NCBI GenBank assembly: GCA_003255025.1
Contig: QANY01008723.1
Location: 186,001-250,000 of the forward strand
Source: Datisca glomerata
Lineage: Eukaryota; Streptophyta; Magnoliopsida; Cucurbitales; Datiscaceae
Length of the DNA stretch: 64,000 nucleotides
Direction: 5' to 3'
Shown here: positions 1-11,418 of the stretch, in pieces
Layout: each line of letters starts with the position of its first letter
Position numbering within the stretch: position 1 is the stretch's first letter
Translations under genes and position numbers: made by a program
The notes under the pieces: generated by a model
What the model was told of the DNA's origin: nothing
What the model saw: only the letters and a program-made list of their open reading frames with translations
Databases searched by the model: none

Positions 1-1090
1 CCAAGTTCAGCGTATTATTCCTTATTTTGATAAGGAATGGAGATATTCATGAAGAATATTCTATGATCAGGATATTTTGGTTAGCATGTTATCATCTTTA
101 ACAACTATTGAGATTGTCCGATAGATTTGATGTGCGCCTATCATTTCTCTGTATGACTGATTATTATATCTTATTGTGACAAGAAAATGATATCGACTAT
201 TTTGAGTAGCCACGATCCTAGGTATAAGATTACCTCATCATCCATGTGACCTAGGTTGTGTAAGTATAGGTAGGGTCGTGTCCATCGATTTGGTGGTGGA
301 GGGTGCCTCAGTCATCATGGTGACTTCGATCACGAATGAGTCCTCGATTTAGACGTAATATAGGCCTACCCAAAAAATGGGAGTATTGTGACTTGTTCGG
401 GAATATTATTAATGGACTTTAGCCCGAGTTTTTATTCTCTCCTACAACTCCCCCACTCCCTCCCACTTTTCCTAAATATATACTCTACAATTGATACTAC
501 AAAACGAACTCAAAAGTAAAATTCATGGAAGAATGAAGAAACAGATCGAGACATAGTAAATCGAATCGTTCTCTCTTTTTCCTCATTTTCTTTCCTTTCC
601 CATTGACATTTCAGTTTCTTTTAGCTTTCGATTTTGGTGAAAAATAATTGAACAACTTTTTCCCCAATTCACTATTTCAATGAAGAGAAATTGCCAGGTT
701 CAGACTTTGGGAAGGGGCATTTAATGATTTTTTGACCCAATTTTTGTTTTGGCAAATTATGAGACTTTTGGGCAATTGAAATACACCTTTGACCCCAGTT
801 CACTCTTTTCTCATACTTTGCTCCAATTCATTCTCTATGACTATTACCCATCATCTTCTACCTTGGAACGTACGCGTAAATTTCCATCATTTTTCAATAA
901 CTTCACCAAAATTCTTTTTCTCTATCTCACTCTCTCACCTCAATTTAGAGACGGAGGGAGTTCTCTTTCATGAAGTCAGACGTGAAGAGAGAGGAAGGAG
1001 TGAACTACAACTTTGAATGAGGCTTTTGCTGCAAAACGGAAGCAATTCCACTTCAGTCTTAGGTTTTTGGTTTTTGCTCTTTTTCTGACC
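1..1090. other. No gene recognised; AT- and pyrimidine-rich
   Basis: No convincing coding frame was found. Short open frames at 749-1183 overlap on both strands and match nothing I recognise. A purine stretch near 375-390 is followed by TGTGACTTG at about 390, which could be a polypurine tract and LTR start of an old element whose body lies to the left. This is weak and I see no partner LTR. The LTR-like homology of the next element begins abruptly at 1091. Confidence 0.4.
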
Positions 1091-1354
1091 GTAAATAGTG
1101 AGCCACGTCGTTAAGAGTAACGTGTCAAAGGGGTCTCTAGCACCATTATGGAGAAAATCACTTCTCATCAATCCTAAGATCAAACACTAAGAAACGTTTC
1201 TCACCTACCTTAAAGTCTTAAAGGCATTTGTCATCTTTCAACGGCTGCCTAAGGTTGCTTGTCCTTCACCCTCCGTCCATCAACTCCTACGTTCACAGGC
1301 ATACTTGGCATAGACTAGATCACTCATACATACATCACCCTAAACCTCGAAACA
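1091..1354 (+). repeat. 5' LTR fragment of element A
   Basis: It matches 5938-6196 almost throughout, including the shared segments aaggcatttgtcatctt and catacttgg, and ends in the same aaaca. The portion corresponding to 5735-5937 is missing on the left, so this LTR is truncated. Confidence 0.75.
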
Positions 1355-1409
1355 TTATAGCGACTCCACTAAGGAGTGATCTGTCTTCCATCTTCTTCTT
1401 TCTTCGAGT

Positions 1410-2690
1410 ATGGCTGGACGTAGTCGAATCACGAGAGCTTCTTCTCATTTTGAAGGAGAAAATGTTAACCCAACCATTAACAACCATGACATGGAGGATG
1501 CTACTTCCAGAGAGAGAATCAACCTACCCGTCGTTACTGCTGCTACAATGACAACGACTGAGCATACTAACGCCATTAAAGAGCTTCAGGCCTCCAATGT
1601 TGAGATTCTTACCCTTCTCAGCACGCTGACCGCGCTCTTCTCGCGAGTGCTCAGGACCCTTCTCTACCATCGCCTATTGTTCATATCATCCCTCCTCACA
1701 TGGCGAACCAGACTGACGCGGATAGATAGGTTCCAGCTATAAATCTCGGGGGATCGTCCGGGTCAAGAATGACAAATAGTGTCCAAAATACGGGTCACTC
1801 GAGTAACCCCGCCAATGTTATCATTCCACCAACAGAATTCCCTACAGACTTTGCATGTCCCACGCTGTCATATGACATCCTGGTTAATAGCACTGACACT
1901 GGTCCTTTCGCTACCATAGAAACAATGCAAAAGATGTTGGAGATGGAGCGCGTCAAGGCCTCTCTCAGCGATACGATAGTGGACTTTCGCCCCCTTACCC
2001 AAGTGAGCTAGCCGTGAAGCCATACCCATTTGATTATGTGCCTCCAAATTTTTGCAAGTATAATGGGAAGGAAGGATATGTTAGAGAGCACATCGTACAT
2101 TTTATTAACAATTTAGGCCCACACAGATGTGATGAGTCCATTAGGCAGAGGGATTTTTCCAACTCTTTGACTGAGCGAGCATACACATGGTACATCAATC
2201 TGGTGTCGGGTTCAGTTTTAACATGGTTGCCTATGGTTTATGCCTTCATGAAAAAGTTTTTTTTGTTTGAAGAAAAGATTAGCATTCTTGAGTTGGGGCA
2301 TGAACATTAAAAGAAAGATGATGACCTAATGACTTACATCAGGTTGTTCAAAGACAAAGCACTATATTTCTAGGAAGAGTGGAAGGAGGAAGACTTGGTG
2401 AAGATGTGCATCTCCGGAATGATGAATGAGTATAGAGCACATTTGGAGAAGCTCGACATCACCATTTTCTCACGCTTCCATGTAGTTTCTCTACGCACCA
2501 ACACTTCGGTGTCTAGGCCAAATGTTATAGAATAGAGTGAGCGTGGGGGACTTGCATGGAAGCCTGCAAGATACACGCGGCAAGTAGCCATGGTACAACC
2601 CTAAGGACGAGGTGCAAAATGGGACAGAAACGACAGGGATGATCCACCACCTTTCCCATGTTGCTACTTCCAAGGATAGAATCATGACAT
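1410..2690 (+). pseudogene. Degenerate gypsy gag, copy 1
   Basis: Broken Gag (structural capsid polyprotein) of element A. The N-terminal segment starts at 1410 (MAGRSRITRA). A frameshift leads into a frame at 1769, which ends at a stop just before 2014. There follows the retrotransposon capsid segment with the landmarks LTERAYTWYINL and FMKKFFLFEEK. Further stops occur at about 2308 and 2372 (a TAG inside the usual LDFxEEWKEEDLVK stretch). Protein from 1769 through 2590 is clearly parallel to copy 2 at 2970-3780. At least three disabling changes are visible, so this is not a working gene. Confidence 0.75.
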
Positions 2691-4026
2691 GGAAGATGCT
2701 ACTTCTAGGGAGAGAATCAACCTCCTCGCCCTTACTACTGCTACAATGACGGCGAATGAGTAGAGTAATGCCATTAGAGAGCTTGAAGTCTCCAACGTTG
2801 AGATTCATACCCTTTTGAGCATGATGATCGCTCTCCTCGCAGGTTCTCAGAACCCTCCTCTACCACCGCCTATCGTTCATGTCGTCCCTCCTCATGCGGT
2901 GAACCAGACTGACGCGAATGGACAGATTCTAGCTATAAATCTTGGGGGCTCGTCCGGGTCAGGAACAATAAATATTAACCCAAATGTAGGTCACTAGAGC
3001 AACCCCGCCAATGTTATCATTCCACCAACAGCATTTCATGTAGACTTTGCACGTCCCACGCTGGCACATGACGTTCTGGTTGATGGCACTGACACTGGTC
3101 CTTTCCTTACCAAAGAGATACTGTAAAAAATGTTGGAGATGGAGTGCGTCAAGGCCTCTTTGAGCGATACGATAGTGGACTTTCGCCCCCTTACCCATGT
3201 GAGCTAGCAATGAAGTCATACCCATTTAATTATGTACCTACGAAGTTTCGCAAGTATAATGGGAAGGAAGGATAAGCTAGAGAGCACATCATACGTTTTA
3301 TTAACGATTTAGGCCCACACGAATGTGATGAGTCCATGAGGCTGAGGGAGTTTTCGAAACCGTTGACTGAACGAGCATATACGTGGTACATCAATCTGGC
3401 ACGGGGATCAATTTTAACATGGTCACATATGGTTTCGGCCTTCATGATAAAGTTTTTTGTGTTTGAGAAAAAGATGAGCATTCTCAAGTTTGGGCGTGAG
3501 CGTCAAAAGAAAGATGAGGACCTAATGACTTACGTCAGGTGGTTCAAACACAAAGCACTAGATTTCCATGAAGAGTGGAAGGAGGAAGACTTGGTGAAGA
3601 TATGCGTCTGTTGAATGATGAATGAGTATAGAGCACATTTGGAGAGCGTCGACATCGCCACTTTCTCACGCCTCCATGTAGCTCGCACCAACACTTTGGT
3701 GTCTAGGACAAATGTTATGAAGCACAGTGAGAGTAGGGGGATTTCATGGAAGCCGCAAGATACACCCGCTAAGTAGCCATGGTATTACCCCAAGGACGAG
3801 GTGCAATACGGGAGAAGCGACTGGGAATATCCACCACATTTCCCCTCCACCATGGATAAGGTAGAAGCGTTGTTGGATGCATGGGTCAAGGATAAGATCT
3901 TGTGGAGACCTTGGGTGGAAAAAATGTCCACTAGAGAAGAAATAGAATCACCTTGGTATTTTTGTTTCCACCGAGACACCACTCATGCGACCAAAGATTG
4001 TAAAACTTTGAGATGGATTTTTTTAT
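2690..4026 (+). pseudogene. Degenerate gypsy gag, copy 2
   Basis: A second gag in direct tandem with copy 1, offset about 1.2 kb. It repeats the N-terminal segment (ACATGGAAGATGCTACTTC at 2688), the middle segment with NPANVIIPPT-like coding, and the capsid segment. The frame at 3336-3614 carries LTERAYTWYINLARGS, FVFEKKMSIL and the EEWKEEDLVKICV landmark, better preserved than in copy 1. It continues past copy 1 to a zinc-knuckle-like tail at 3950-4020 (FCFHRDTTHATKDCKTLR), a variant cysteine/histidine motif common in Tat-like gag. Stops at about 2764, 2996 and 3613 break it. Confidence 0.75.
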
Positions 4027-4469
4027 GACAAGATCCAAAATGGAGGGATAATTAAAGCGGACATAGAAGTCACGGGGAATCAACCATTTCCACTACACGC
4101 TACATGACCATCGTGATAGGAAGTGGCTGATATGCTATAAAAATCGAGGAGGGGTAGGTTTAGGTACAAAAACAATCATGTGTTGTAAGGTCCAAAGATT
4201 ATGTACTCAAAGTCACAATACACATGTTTAATTATGATATATCTATTCTGAAAATTACAATTATTTGTCTATGTACATGCTTGTATGAATAGGAAGGGCC
4301 ACATAAGATCACCTGTATGGTTGATAGTAGATGGGATGACCCTCAAACGCTTTAAGTCGTATCGACGACGTTCAACTTTAATTGCATAAAAAGCATCATG
4401 TTTAGCATTGTAACTTTTACTTCAACTTTTATGGTTATCAAGATAGCCCAAAAAAATTATAACGGGTCC

Positions 4470-4915
4470 GTCATCCTGAAATGCTATTAAGAAGTTTTAG
4501 CAAATATTGTTCCTAAAATGTGTGTAAGACGTTTTAGCAAAGTTAGCTCTCGTAATGCATTTAAGATGTTTCAGCAAAACTTGCTCTTGAAACGTGTTTA
4601 AGATGTTTCGGCCAATGTTGTCCCTGAAACGCTTTTAAGATGTTTCGGGAAAGTTTGTCCCTGGAACGCAATTAAGATGTTTCAGCAAAGATTGTTCTTG
4701 AAATGTGTTTAACAAAAATTTTTCATGGAACGCACTTAAGACGTTTCAATGAAGTTTGTTCTTGAAATGCACTTAAGATGTTTCAGCGAAGCTTGTTCCT
4801 GGAACGTATTTGAGATATTCCAATAGAGTGTGTCCCTGGGATGCACTTAGGACATTTCAGTAAATCTTTTCCTGAAATGAAATGAAGACGTTTCAGCAAA
4901 GGTAGTTTGGTGGAA
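4470..4915 (+). repeat. Minisatellite, about 44-bp unit, in element A
   Basis: About ten degenerate units built on TTTCAGCAAAG, TTGTTCCTGAAACG and TTTAAGATG. The spacing is fairly regular and substitutions are many. It lies between gag and the 3' LTR, where pol would normally be. Such internal arrays are common in Tat/Ogre-type elements. No coding was seen. Confidence 0.75.
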
Positions 4916-5734
4916 CTTAGTCGTTGTTGCAAATCCTTTCAAAGCGGAACTCAGACGCCATAACATGTTTGAAATACATAAGTTATCTTAATATTTACTT
5001 TGATCGTCGTCGCGGCATATGGCTCTTGTCATATAAATCGAATCTAACTTGGAGTTTTATTATGAATATGCTCATGTCAAAAGCCTTATGTAAGAGTGAC
5101 GTAAGTGCGAAGTACGGATGCATGATAATGAGGCATGATAATGGTTCAAAGCGAGAACAAATGAGCATGAAAATTCAAAGGATATGAACTAATGCATGAT
5201 AAAATCAGAAGTAGGGATGGGTATATAACCATTTAAGCATGACCATTATGGATAGTCCACTATGCACGCACCTCCTAAAGCAATTTGATTATATTTTTGT
5301 GTATGTGTGCATCTTTTTAGGCCGTATCATGCAAGTTCCTATGTGTATGCGTTTTCACAAGTCGAATCATCTACGGACGACACTCTAACATGTGCACTGT
5401 CGTCGGGCCATTTCTTGATGAACTTCGCCCTGGTTAATTATCTCAAATATCATAAAGTTGTGGTATACTTGTTCATGATTCTAATGAATTATCTCCAATA
5501 ATGATTATGAACACGTCATTGAGGTGCATCTGTCATATACGAGCATAATATAGGTATAAAAGAATATTGACTGACTATATTCACTTGTCATGATATTTTG
5601 GTATTTGGCCACACAGTATGAACATGCAAATAATGCATATATTACCATGCATATTCACTCATCATGATACTTTGGTATGCATATTAACATTGAACTTGAG
5701 GTTGTTTATTGCTAGTGCATGTTAACGATGAAAC
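4916..5734. other. Non-coding internal region of element A
   Basis: Short frames at 4924-5187 and 5307-5501 show no recognised domain. The repeated cattcactcatcatgat-like phrases near 5570-5670 are low-complexity. I see nothing else in it. Confidence 0.45.
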
Positions 5735-6196
5735 TGTGGGGACTTCCCTAAAACATATCTACTCATAAATTATGGCAGATCTAAATTTTTATGATTCGAT
5801 GTCCATAGTTATCAGAGATAAAAAAAAATATGCATGTCCCACGAACAAGTGTGAAAGACGCAAGCAACAATCAAATCAAAAAATATGTTCAAGCTTGATT
5901 GTTGTGCCCTCAACCTTGAACATGGGCTAATGTAAATAGTGAGTCATGTCGTTAAGAGTAACATGTCAAAGGGGTCCCTAGCACCATTATGAAGGTAATC
6001 ACTTCTCATCAATCCCGAGATCAAAACATTGAAAAAAATTCTCTCCTCGAGTTTCTCACCTACCTTAGAGTCTTAAAGGCATTTGTCATCTTCTGACGGC
6101 TGCCTAAGATTGTTTGTCCTTCACTCTCCGACATTCTCAAGCATACTTGGTCTATACTAGATCACTCATACACGCATCACCCTAAATCCTGAAACA
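5735..6196 (+). repeat. 3' LTR of element A
   Basis: It starts TGTGGGGACTTCCC and ends CTGAAACA. Its right part matches 1091-1354. Its left part (the ATGTTCAAGCTTGATTG segment near 5888) matches, in inverted orientation, 13500-13560 of the solo-type LTR at 12528-13713, so all three belong to one LTR family. Confidence 0.7.
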
Positions 6197-6384
6197 CCTA
6201 CTGGTAACGTTTTAAGGGGTAGAGGAAAGAAGAAAAATACGAAAGGATGTGGTCAACGGGGCCAACATGTCAGCGTTAAAGTTAGCATATGTTACTCATT
6301 TACCCCATGGTGTCATAAAATACAGTAATGATATTATCTTTAAATGACAATTAAAATGATAGAAACGACCAAGGAGTGGAAGAC

Positions 6385-6394
6385 CTATATAAAC
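6385..6394 (+). promoter_or_regulatory. TATA box of element D LTR
   Basis: CTATATAAAC lies upstream of a leader of about 200 bp and a primer-site-like sequence. This is the normal position of an LTR promoter for the gag fragment to its right. Confidence 0.4.
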
Positions 6395-6602
6395 CTCTAT
6401 ACGTATTCAATCAAGCCAATTCGTCGCAATACAATCAAGTTATAAGCTCATTATCTTTACTGGTCTTTCTACTCTCATATTTTTATTCTTTCATTCGTAT
6501 TCAATACTTGAATACCGTAAGGTATAAAAAATTCCCTTATAGATTGGTGCTCTTGTTGTGAGCTGAAAGATACTTGAGAATTCATCCAAAAAAGCTTATA
6601 CA

Positions 6603-7240
6603 ATGTCGAGAACCAGATCTAGTGTCGCACGCGAAAGTCAAAGCGGCAATGATGCTGAACACAGAAATCATGGCATTCTGGTGGTTCTCGAAACTATTCT
6701 TAAGAGAATCTCAGAATTAGAAATCGTAACGTTGAAATCATGTTGCCACCTTACAGCCAGAAGTTCATCAAGCACGACAAGAAATAAGCTAATCACATCA
6801 CGAAGAAATAAATGATGTATAAGGGACAATGCCAAAGAAAAATGTTGGGCAGAACCAGCAGAACAGAGAGAAGTACAACGATGAAGCTGAGGCGCAATCG
6901 AAGAATAACGGTAGGAGTTCAAGAAGTTAAAGAAGGAATAATTGAACAAGATATAAAGAATATGCTTGACTGGAAAATGGCAGAAGCCAAAATGATGGGC
7001 ACTACAACAGTCACGGATCTCGAATCCCTGACTAAAACGCCTCTAACTCAGGACATCCTATCAACACTGGTTCTCAGAAATCGTGCCCCGAAAGTTTAAA
7101 TACTATACTGGGAAAACTGATCTAGTAGAGCATCTAAGGAGATTTAGTCAGATGATGGCCCTATATCAACACGAAGATGCACTCATGTGCAGGATGTTTC
7201 CGACGTGCCTTGACGGTAGTGCATTAAAGTGGTACAATTA
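6603..7240 (+). pseudogene. Degenerate gypsy gag (element D)
   Basis: The N-terminal segment starts at 6603 (MSRTRSSVARES). It is joined through frameshifts to a frame at 6812-7099, then to one at 7083-7240 with the capsid landmarks PRKFKYYTGKTDLVEHL, MCRMFPTCLDGSALKWYNYL. Plant gypsy gags read PxxFKxPxxxxYDGTxDPxxHL...CRAFPxxLxGxAxxWF at this position. The match ends abruptly after KWYNYLP at about 7240, so the rest of gag is lost. Confidence 0.65.
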
Positions 7241-9629
7241 TCTCCCTTCTTTCCTCGCACTTCTATTCCTATTTATTTATGAGCTCAGGTCTTGTGCGTC
7301 CTTAGCTTTATAGGGACCGACCAGTCGAGTTTTGTTCCGCTCATTTCTTAGAATAGGGAGATTCTTATTGTCGCGCGGCACATGCCGTTGTGTCATTGGA
7401 GGTTGAGAAAACACCTAAAACATAATCTAATTTATTTTTGTTTTATTATTTCCAGTCTTATTTATTTCAACATTTTTATGTATTAAATTATCTATTTAAG
7501 TTAAAATTATTGTAATTATTTTTTTGTCAAAATTACATTACAAATTCTAAAAAAGAATGAAGGAACATGATTCGAACTCACGACCTTTAAAATATGGGTG
7601 TGGGGCTAAATCAACTACGTCAATCTAACTTGTCAAATTATTATAAGTATTGAAAGTCACAAAAATTAATTATGCCCCAAAAGGCTCTACAAATTCCTAC
7701 ACCAACGTTGTTGTCCATCCCTCTTCATCTACGTACATTTAATTTCTTTACTTTCTTTTTCAATTGGTATGGATTAATATCATAAGAAATAATTACTGTA
7801 TGCAAGTTTTTCTTTTGGAACTAATGTATTAATATATTAGGAGACATTATGTTATTGAAAGTTTGCTTAGCAATTAAAATATTTAATTTAGAGATGAAAA
7901 TTGAAAAAAAAAAGAGTATAAATAAATAAGTTGAGTAAACTGAATAACACTAAATGAATTTTTTGTACTGTTCACTAATTTTTGTCAGCACTATGTAATA
8001 GTCAGAGATTTCACGTTGTTTAACTTTTGTTTTGTAATTCATGTTCTCTCCTTATCAGTCTATCAAGGTTTGCATAATTTTTTAAGTCAAATATTCATCT
8101 TATTTAGCTTTACTTGTTGAATTATTTGTTCAATAAATTTTTAGTGTCAAATTTGATGTTGATAACATCTATTTGAATTTACATTATAATATAATTTGAT
8201 TCTTATTATACCATTTAGTTTCATTGAATTCAATAGATATATCTTACTATAGAGTTTTTATCTTTATTTTATTGATTTAGTTGTGATAATAAATGGAAGG
8301 TAGAAGTATGAACAACTTGTTAAGAAGTATTACTAATAGATGATCGACAATGAAGAGGTTGATTAAAAAAGATAGCTATTTTTTTGCTTTTTGTTTTTTG
8401 TTTTAGTCCTTCAACTTTTGTGGCACATCATTTGAGAGATATATGGTTGCTTATTTAATTTTCTTTAATATGTACTGTATATTCTTTTATTAATTGTTAA
8501 TCAATGTTAAAAAAACGTAGTTCATGCTACCAAAAAATTGAATAGGATTAAGATTAGTATCACAACACATTTTATTCTATGACAATACTCTAAATGAATT
8601 TATATTATTATAATATTTGTTAGTATATAAAAATTAATAATGAAAATAATTTCCCCAACTTTCATAAATCATTTTTCAATAAGGAAACAACTGAGCTCTT
8701 ATTAGTTTGAACACTAGCTAATATTACCATGTTTATCGATTGTAGATTTCTAATTTATAGATCTAATATTTATATACTCCCGTGCAAACCACCTTATTTT
8801 TACTAGCAAGAAAAGAAATTGAGGAAAAAAATATGATACAAAGTCAGGTGAGACAAATGATAATGTTTCGCAAAATAAATAACGCCACGTTATCAATGAC
8901 TAATTTTTTAAAGGTGTAAAATGCATTTGAGTTATTTAGATTAATATACCTTTTCAACTTGTCTAAGAAATTTTATATTGCTTTCTGAAAATAAGAAATT
9001 TAATACCACTGACCCACCAACCTCACATCACTACTTGTAATCTCTCTTCCCTCATCATTTCTTTTTCTTTTTCTACACACATGTCAAATAAATGTGTTTC
9101 CCACAAACGACGCCAAACAATAGATGCTGGAAATCCTCTGTCAAAGGTGTTTCCCTGTGTTTTCTGTTAAAGGTGATGAACTAGTAAATAAGAGAGAAAT
9201 AGTGAACATAAGAGTATCAACTTAACACCGGTGTGGTTCCTAGTCAATTAAACCCCGACGCTTAAACCAATTATGATTTGGACAACGTGAGGCAAGAGAG
9301 CTAGATAATTAATATCTTATGAATGAGCTAGGCACCCCATATTTATTGGGAGAAACTAGGGGCTTTCTATAGTGGGAAAAATAGTTTGGGTCCGGCTCAA
9401 GACTGATCTAATAGCGTTTGGGCTTATGAGCTAGGGCCGAGGCCTAGTCAATTTTAGGTCTCTACAATGACAATTCAATAAAATGCAAATATGATGCCTA
9501 TAAATATTGTTTACGAGTAGTGGAAACATAATGTTCATAAGCAATTTAACATAATGTTTACAGCTAATGTAGGCATAATGTTTATAATTAATATGTTGGG
9601 TCGCAATATCACACAACAAATAAGACGTA
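7241..9629. other. AT-rich intergenic region, no gene
   Basis: Long AT-rich stretches with no coding frame of note. At 9180-9440 a more balanced stretch contains CCATATTTATTGGGAG (an inverted TATA-like string) and could be an old LTR remnant. I could not find its partner. A possible SINE head is listed separately. Confidence 0.4.
7562..7634 (-). repeat. Possible tRNA-derived SINE head
   Basis: Read on the minus strand, this ~73-nt stretch has a box B-like GAGTTCGAATC about 40 nt after a box A-like GACGTAGTTGATTTAG. That is the spacing of an RNA polymerase III tRNA-type promoter. The central ATATTTTAAAGG recalls a tRNA-Lys anticodon region. The acceptor and T stems pair poorly, so it is not a working tRNA gene. 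It is followed by a T-rich stretch. No target duplication was identified. Confidence 0.35.
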
Positions 9630-10500
9630 AGCGTTTTTTTGTCAGTCAATACTCATACACCAGGTGACTACTTGAAGGGTTCAAGTAGTTATTTAAGACT
9701 ACTTGAAGAGTTCAAGTAGTTGTTTATGACTACTTGTAGAGTTCAACTAGTTTTTTTGTCAGTCAATTACTCATACACCAGGTGACTACTTGAAAGGTTT
9801 AAGTAGATGTTTACGACTACTTGAACCTTTTAAGTTAGTTATTTTTTATTTGATCATTCAGCAGCTCAAACACTAGTGACTACTTGAAGATATCGAGTAA
9901 TTTTTTTATGACTAGTTGAGCCCTTCAAGTAATTTTTTATGACTACTTGAGCTTTTTTCCCGTCCAAAAAATAAGAAAAATAAGCGTCGAGTACTTGAAA
10001 GGTTCAAGTAACTTTTATGACTACTTGAACTCTTCAAGTAGTCATAAAAAGGTACTTGAACCCTTCAAGTACTCAACGTTCATTTTTTCTTATTTTTTAG
10101 ACGCAAAAATGATCAAGTAATTATAAAAAGCTATTTGAATGGTTCAAGTAGTCATAAAAAAATTATTTGATACCTTCAAGTAGTCATGAGAAACTATTTG
10201 ATACCTTCAAGTAGTCACTAGTGTTTGAGTTGTTGACTGATCAAACAAAAAATAACTACTTGAATGGTTCAAGTAATCATAAACAACTACTTGAACCATT
10301 CAAGTAGTCACTTGGTGTATGAGTTATTGATTGACAAAAAAATAACTACTTGAACTGTTCAAATAGTCATTTGGTGTATTAGTGTTGACTGATAAAAAAA
10401 TTATTTGAAAAGTTCAAATAGTCATAAACAATTACTTGAAGAGTTTAAGTAGTTATAAAAAATTGTTTGAACCCTTCAAGTAGAAGAAAAATGTTCGTTG
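9630..10500. repeat. Foldback region of self-complementary ~33-bp repeats
   Basis: About two dozen units contain CTACTTGAA, 3 nt, then TTCAAGTAG, so each unit can itself form a hairpin. At a larger scale the cluster is a palindrome centred near 10035: GTCAGTCAATACTCATACAC (9640) and, in inverted form, GTGTATGAGTTATTGATTGAC (10315) lie on opposite arms, and AATAAGAAAAATAAGCG (9970) opposes CGTTCATTTTTTCTTATT (10077). This two-level structure is that of foldback transposons, whose long terminal inverted repeats are made of tandem subrepeats. No transposase is present. The outer ends are uncertain because subrepeats continue to about 10495. Confidence 0.7.
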
Positions 10501-11418
10501 AAAAATAAATAAGAAAAAGAAGAATAAAATATTATTAAATTGATTTGATATATGTATTGAAAAAAAAAGGATGAGTAAATAGAGAAATTGAAAGTGGTGG
10601 TCTGAAATTGATGGACTTGGAATATAAAATTTTTAATTTAAAAAATGAGTATAAAAATATTTAAAGAAGATAAACAATGTATATTTATTCTAAAACCCAA
10701 TGAATTTTAATGAACATTATTACGTTAGGTTACTAATTTTCTTTCCCATAGACCACAAGGAGGCGTGATATTTAATTCAATTGACTAGATAATAATGGAA
10801 GAAAATTGTTTTAAAAAAAGGCTTCAGCAGGAGCAAAAAACCGCGTTGAGGTCAGCATAACCACCTCTATTATACGCAGAACACGATATCGTGACCACAG
10901 CTCACACGGATCCCAACAAATTTATAAAAATATGAAGAAAAATAGGAACGCGTCTTTCAGAATACCAATGAGTTTTCACAGGACCACAACCACCACTGCT
11001 AGTGCTACCACATTCTAATTCACTCTAAAAAAAAAAAAAAATTTAACTGCCTGCTTTCGCTGCTACATGACTTTTGTCGTAATGGAAACTTTGCGTCCAA
11101 GTCATTCTAGCAGCGATTCGGTAACGAAAGAGAGACCGAATAATTGTATTAAGCAATTACAATCAAATTAATTTCCATGAAATTCCCATTCCTTTTTCTT
11201 GAAACAAAGAGTTCAGAAACCGCCAGAAGCTAAATCTGATTGCACTGCCCTTACCTTCTTAGTTGTTACCTAAAATCAAGCAGCAAAAATAGTGTTCTAG
11301 ATAAACTGATCGAGACAGAAGCAAATACTGTACACTAAAATATACTAAGTAATAATTGACGTATCAGAGCCCTAATCTGCCTTCGGCTGTATTTGTCCAT
11401 GAATTACCTTCCGTTAAA
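10501..11418. other. Intergenic and 3' flank of the calmodulin-like gene
   Basis: No coding frame. The right part (about 11180-11418) is the probable 3' untranslated region of the minus-strand gene at 11419-11907. A poly-A run at 11027-11041 and AT-rich sequence make up the rest. Confidence 0.4.

Larger units (their letters stand above)
1091..6196 (+). mobile_element. Ty3/gypsy LTR retrotransposon, gag-only (element A)
   Basis: A plus-strand LTR element. A 5' LTR fragment (1091-1354) and a 3' LTR (about 5735-6196) share the stretch that starts gtaaatagtgag and runs to the terminal gaaaca. Just after the 5' LTR, AGCGACTCCACT at about 1359 resembles the tRNA-Arg-type primer-binding sites of some plant gypsy elements. 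Inside are two tandem degenerate gag copies (1410-2690 and 2690-4026), then a minisatellite (4470-4915) and about 0.8 kb of sequence with no recognisable coding. No protease, reverse transcriptase, RNase H or integrase could be read in any frame, so it would have depended on proteins made elsewhere. The 5' LTR lacks its first ~200 bp relative to the 3' LTR, so no target duplication can be tested. Gag resembles the Tat/Ogre-like branch; that lineage call is inference. Confidence 0.75.
6210..7240 (+). mobile_element. Ty3/gypsy fragment: LTR end, leader and gag (element D)
   Basis: The 3' part of an LTR with a TATA box (CTATATAAAC, 6385-6394), then a primer-site-like TTGGTGCTCTTGTTGTGAG at about 6544, then broken gag. 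Everything after about 7240 is gone and no second LTR was found. It starts right where element A ends (6196), so one of the two probably landed beside or within the other. Truncated and non-functional. Confidence 0.55.

Noticed and set aside
749..1183. Overlapping short frames on both strands
   Set aside because: No recognised domain, no promoter or codon pattern support.
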